From Nocardioidaceae bacterium (GTDB taxonomy: Bacteria; Actinomycetota; Actinomycetes; Propionibacteriales; Nocardioidaceae): 7,302 nucleotides of DNA. A model generated the notes under the pieces. It was not told where the DNA came from. It was given only the letters and a program-made list of their open reading frames with translations, and did not search any database. Positions 5,154 through 7,302 of the stretch are shown here, piece after piece (positions within the stretch are counted from its first letter, which is position 1; every line of letters begins with the position of its first letter). The position numbers were made by a program, and so were the translations under genes. The stretch spans positions 1-7,302 of the forward strand of contig JAOPXA010000216.1 of the NCBI GenBank assembly GCA_025965395.1, read 5' to 3'.

Positions 5154-6607
5154 AGCGCGCGATCCTGGCACTCGTATGTGCGTTCGGCATGCTCGCCGCC
5201 GTCCCTGCCTATGCGGGCGCCGACCTCAGCACGGACGCGCCCGCCGCAACGGATCTCGCGGTCGTCGTCACCCGTCAGACCGCGGCCGGACCCGTCGTCG
5301 AGTCGGTCGCCGTCGATTCGGCTCGCGAGGCCCGCGCAGTGGTCTCGGACCTCAAGCGGGACGACGACACGCTCGCCGTGGGTATGTCGCGAACGTACAA
5401 GCTGGCCCAGTCCAACGACACCCGGCGCCCCCAGCAATGGGCCCTGACCACGTTGCGTGCGGAGAAGACGTGGAAATCGACCCGTGGCCAAGGAGTCGTG
5501 GTCGCCGTGATCGACACCGGCGTCGACGCGACACATCCGGATCTGCGCGGACGCGTGCTCAAGGGCCGCAACCTGATCGCGGGCAACACCGACACGCGGG
5601 ACCAGAACGGTCACGGCACTCACGTCGCGGGCATCATCGCCGCGACGGCGGGCAACAAGCGGGGGATCGCCGGACTGGCACCGAAGGCCGACATCCTCCC
5701 CGTGCGGATCTTCGACAGCTCGGGCTTCACCGACACGATCTACCTGGCCAAGGGCATCAAGTGGGCCATCAATCACGGCGCTCAAGTCATCAACATGTCG
5801 CTCGCGGGATATGACGACGATGCGACTGTGAAGTACTGGGTCGCGCGGGCGGTCGCCGCCAACATCGTGGTCGTTGCCGCGGCCGGCAACGAGGCTGCCT
5901 ACCCCGATCCTGACTACACGGGATCTGAGCAGGCACAGTGCACCAACGGTGTCGCTAACTTCGTGGCCTACCCCGCGGCCTATCCGTCGGTCCTTGGCGT
6001 GGCCTCGATCCGCAGCGACAACGCACGGTCGTCCTTCTCCAACTGCGGAAGCTTCATCGACGTCGCGGCGCCCGGTCAATCGATCGTCTCGACCTTTCCC
6101 GACAACAGCTACGGCCGGCTGAGTGGCACGTCGATGGCGGCGCCGTATGTGTCTGCTGCCGCCGCCCTGGCGATCCAAGAGATCGGACCGACCTATCGGG
6201 CTTCGAAGGTGAGGGAGCTGCTGATGAGCACGGCCAAGGACCTCGGTGCGCCCGGTCGTGACGCGTACTACGGTGCGGGGCTGATCCGCCCGTCGGTCTT
6301 CGTCCAGCAGATCAACACGCGCATCACTGCCAAGGTGCTGACCACGAAGACGGCTCCTGGCGATCCGGTGACGCTCACCGGCAAGCTCGTCCACACGAAT
6401 GGTGCGGCGCTTGCTGGTCGCACGGTCACGATCAGGCTCAGCACGCGCGACAAGGTCTATCGCGAGACGACGAACTCGGCCGGGCGCTTTACGCATACGT
6501 TCGCACTCAAACGCGATGCGACGTTCACCATGACGTTCAAGGGTGATGGCTCAAGCGACAACTCTCGCCGGTCGATCACATACGACGGCGTCGCTTCCGC
6601 GGATTGA
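5150..6607 (+). CDS. Secreted S8-family (subtilisin-like) serine peptidase with C-terminal Ig-like domain
   Basis: This is a 485-residue secreted protease. A signal peptide (1-22: basic KR, hydrophobic core, AYA before the likely cut) is followed by a propeptide-like region to about 95. The peptidase domain spans about 95-385. The catalytic triad is complete: Asp122 in AVIDTGVD, His155 in NGHGTHVAG and Ser328 in SGTSMAAP, with oxyanion Asn247 in AAAGNE. Cys264 and Cys299 are the only cysteines of the mature protein and could form a disulfide. Residues about 390-475 look like a beta-rich bacterial Ig-like domain (VTLTGKLVHTNGAALAG, then TTNSAGRFTHTF). There is no C-terminal membrane helix or sortase signal, so it is probably released and is unlike membrane-anchored mycosins of type VII secretion. 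The ATG overlaps the preceding stop by four bases. The substrate is unknown. Confidence 0.94.
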   Translation: MKRAILALVCAFGMLAAVPAYAGADLSTDAPAATDLAVVVTRQTAAGPVVESVAVDSAREARAVVSDLKRDDDTLAVGMSRTYKLAQSNDTRRPQQWALTTLRAEKTWKSTRGQGVVVAVIDTGVDATHPDLRGRVLKGRNLIAGNTDTRDQNGHGTHVAGIIAATAGNKRGIAGLAPKADILPVRIFDSSGFTDTIYLAKGIKWAINHGAQVINMSLAGYDDDATVKYWVARAVAANIVVVAAAGNEAAYPDPDYTGSEQAQCTNGVANFVAYPAAYPSVLGVASIRSDNARSSFSNCGSFIDVAAPGQSIVSTFPDNSYGRLSGTSMAAPYVSAAAALAIQEIGPTYRASKVRELLMSTAKDLGAPGRDAYYGAGLIRPSVFVQQINTRITAKVLTTKTAPGDPVTLTGKLVHTNGAALAGRTVTIRLSTRDKVYRETTNSAGRFTHTFALKRDATFTMTFKGDGSSDNSRRSITYDGVASAD

Positions 6608-6629
6608 GCCTCCCGCAAGCCCCGCCCTC

Positions 6630-6699
6630 CCTCACGATTTGGATACTTACACGCCTATCGGGACGGTCGGATGCGCGTCCAAGTATCCAAATCGTGGGG
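6630..6699. terminator. Long hairpin between convergent peptidase and OsmC genes, probable bidirectional terminator
   Basis: CACGATTTGGATACTT (6633-6648) is repeated perfectly inverted at 6681-6696. Allowing one U-G pair in plus-strand RNA, the stem extends to 19 pairs (6630-6648 with 6681-6699) around a 32-base loop. The loop can add a short inner ACGC/GCGT stem (6651-6654 with 6675-6678). It starts 22 bases after the peptidase stop and ends 17 bases from the OsmC stop, which suits termination in both directions. No U-run follows the stem. The AT-rich stem stands out from its surroundings. Confidence 0.65.
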
Positions 6700-6716
6700 T
6701 ATGAGCGTGCGTTGCG

Positions 6717-7157
6717 CTAGACGAGCGAGGCGTCGAGAGTGATCTCCACGCCTGTCAGTGCCTTGCTCACCGGGCAGCCGGACTTGGCCGACTGGGCCGC
6801 CGCTTCGAAACCGGCTGCGTCGAGGCCTTCGACCTCGCCGCTCACCGTGAGCTTGATGCCGGTGAGCTTGAAGCCGCCGTTGGCTGCATCAGCGCCGAGC
6901 GAGACGTCTGCCTAGACCTCGAGGGAGACGGGTGTGACACCGGCATCGGCGATCACGGCCGAGAGCTGCATGGCGAAGCACGCCGAGTGGGCGGCCGCGA
7001 TGAGCTCTTCGGGGCTGGTGGCACCGTTCGCATCGTCGGCAGCGCGTTTGGGGAACGACACCTCGAACGTAGCGAGGCCGGAGCTCGTGAGCTCGACCTG
7101 TCCGGAACCATCTTGAAGGCCGCCATCCCAGGCGGTGCGTGCTGTACGTGTAGGCAT
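6717..7157 (-). pseudogene. OsmC/Ohr-family peroxiredoxin gene interrupted by an in-frame TAG
   Basis: Reading from ATG 7157, the frame encodes an OsmC-family protein of 146 codons, but codon 82 is TAG (6914-6912). The part before it (81 residues) has the first redox cysteine, Cys60 in HSACFAMQLS. The part after it continues in the same frame without gaps as ADVSLGADAANGGF and on to the second conserved cysteine, Cys128 in GCPVSKAL, ending at TAG 6719-6717. Intact family members reduce organic hydroperoxides with both cysteines. The truncated product would lack the second and half of the fold. Everything else looks intact, so the change is recent, a sequencing error, or read through. One base change, for example CAG to TAG, explains it. 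The start has AGG 8 bases upstream, overlapping the stop codon of the upstream XdhC-like gene, which suggests an operon. Confidence 0.88.
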
Positions 7158-7166
7158 ACGGCCAGC

Positions 7167-7302
7167 CTACGCGCGCTCCCGAACGGCCGCATCACGATGG
7201 ACTCGGCCACCGACGTGCTTCAGGGCTCGTCCCGTGCCACCCCACCGCGACGCGACGATCTCGGCCGCGATCGAAACAGCGGTCTCTTGCGGGGTGCGTC
7301 CG
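7167..7302 (-). CDS. XdhC-family protein, C-terminal fragment (cut by right edge)
   Basis: This is an open minus-strand frame entering from the right edge and ending at TAG 7169-7167; only the last 44 residues are visible. The segment GRTPQETAVSIAAEIVASRWG followed by GRALKHVGGRVH matches, from memory, the end of XdhC proteins (typically I-G-A-R-T-P-x-E-I-A-V-S-I-x-A-E-I, then a G-x-I-H ending). XdhC proteins help insert sulfurated molybdenum cofactor into xanthine dehydrogenase-type enzymes and carry an NAD-binding Rossmann domain. The rest of that domain lies outside the window. The OsmC-like gene starts 9 bases downstream on the same strand. The call rests on a short stretch. Confidence 0.7.
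   Translation of the reverse strand, partial: GRTPQETAVSIAAEIVASRWGGTGRALKHVGGRVHRDAAVRERA

Noticed and set aside
5045..6496. 483-codon minus-strand open frame opposite the subtilase
   Set aside because: The subtilase has a full catalytic triad and signal peptide. The opposite frame is Arg/Asp/Val-rich, as expected for a mirror of a GC-rich gene.
5150..6607. Mycosin of a type VII secretion system
   Set aside because: There is no C-terminal membrane helix and there are no ESX genes nearby. It looks like an ordinary secreted subtilase.
6912..6914. Pyrrolysine or selenocysteine recoding at the OsmC stop
   Set aside because: Pyrrolysine systems are not expected in this kind of actinobacterium, and selenocysteine uses TGA rather than TAG. 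The position is also not one of the redox cysteines.

Overview
The window is high-GC DNA with dense, tightly packed genes, several starts without a clear Shine-Dalgarno sequence, and an IdeR/DtxR-type iron regulator. This points to a chromosomal segment of an actinobacterium. Gene content and protein style resemble Nocardioidaceae-like relatives (Nocardioides, Aeromicrobium), but that placement is inference. No insertion sequences, phage genes, CRISPR arrays or RNA genes were seen, and the region looks like ordinary core chromosome.

Layout, left to right. The start of a DNA photolyase gene lies on the minus strand and is cut by the left edge. It diverges from a DtxR/IdeR-family metalloregulator on the plus strand. 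The regulator converges on a minus-strand two-gene unit: a UfaA1/TmsB-like fatty-acid methyltransferase followed, with a 4-base ATGA overlap, by a DUF1295 membrane protein of the steroid-reductase fold. The convergent junction holds a striking imperfect inverted repeat built from repeated CTCATCCGTACG units. Diverging from the methyltransferase is a plus-strand run of three genes: a small PGPGW-motif membrane protein, a fold-type II PLP enzyme related to ACC deaminase and D-cysteine desulfhydrase, and a secreted subtilase. The last two share another ATGA overlap. The subtilase converges on an OsmC-family gene across a second long hairpin. The OsmC gene carries an in-frame TAG stop in the middle, and it lies just downstream of the last codons of an XdhC-family gene that runs off the right edge.

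How the parts may work together. The methyltransferase and the DUF1295 protein look like one lipid-modification module, converting unsaturated acyl chains to methyl-branched ones and probably reducing them. Photolyase, IdeR and OsmC belong to stress and iron homeostasis, but nothing in the sequence ties them into one regulon. The most notable observations are the interrupted OsmC gene, the two long hairpins at both convergent junctions, the methyltransferase-reductase pair without an adjacent flavoprotein, and a PLP enzyme lacking the Ser-Asn motif typical of its relatives.
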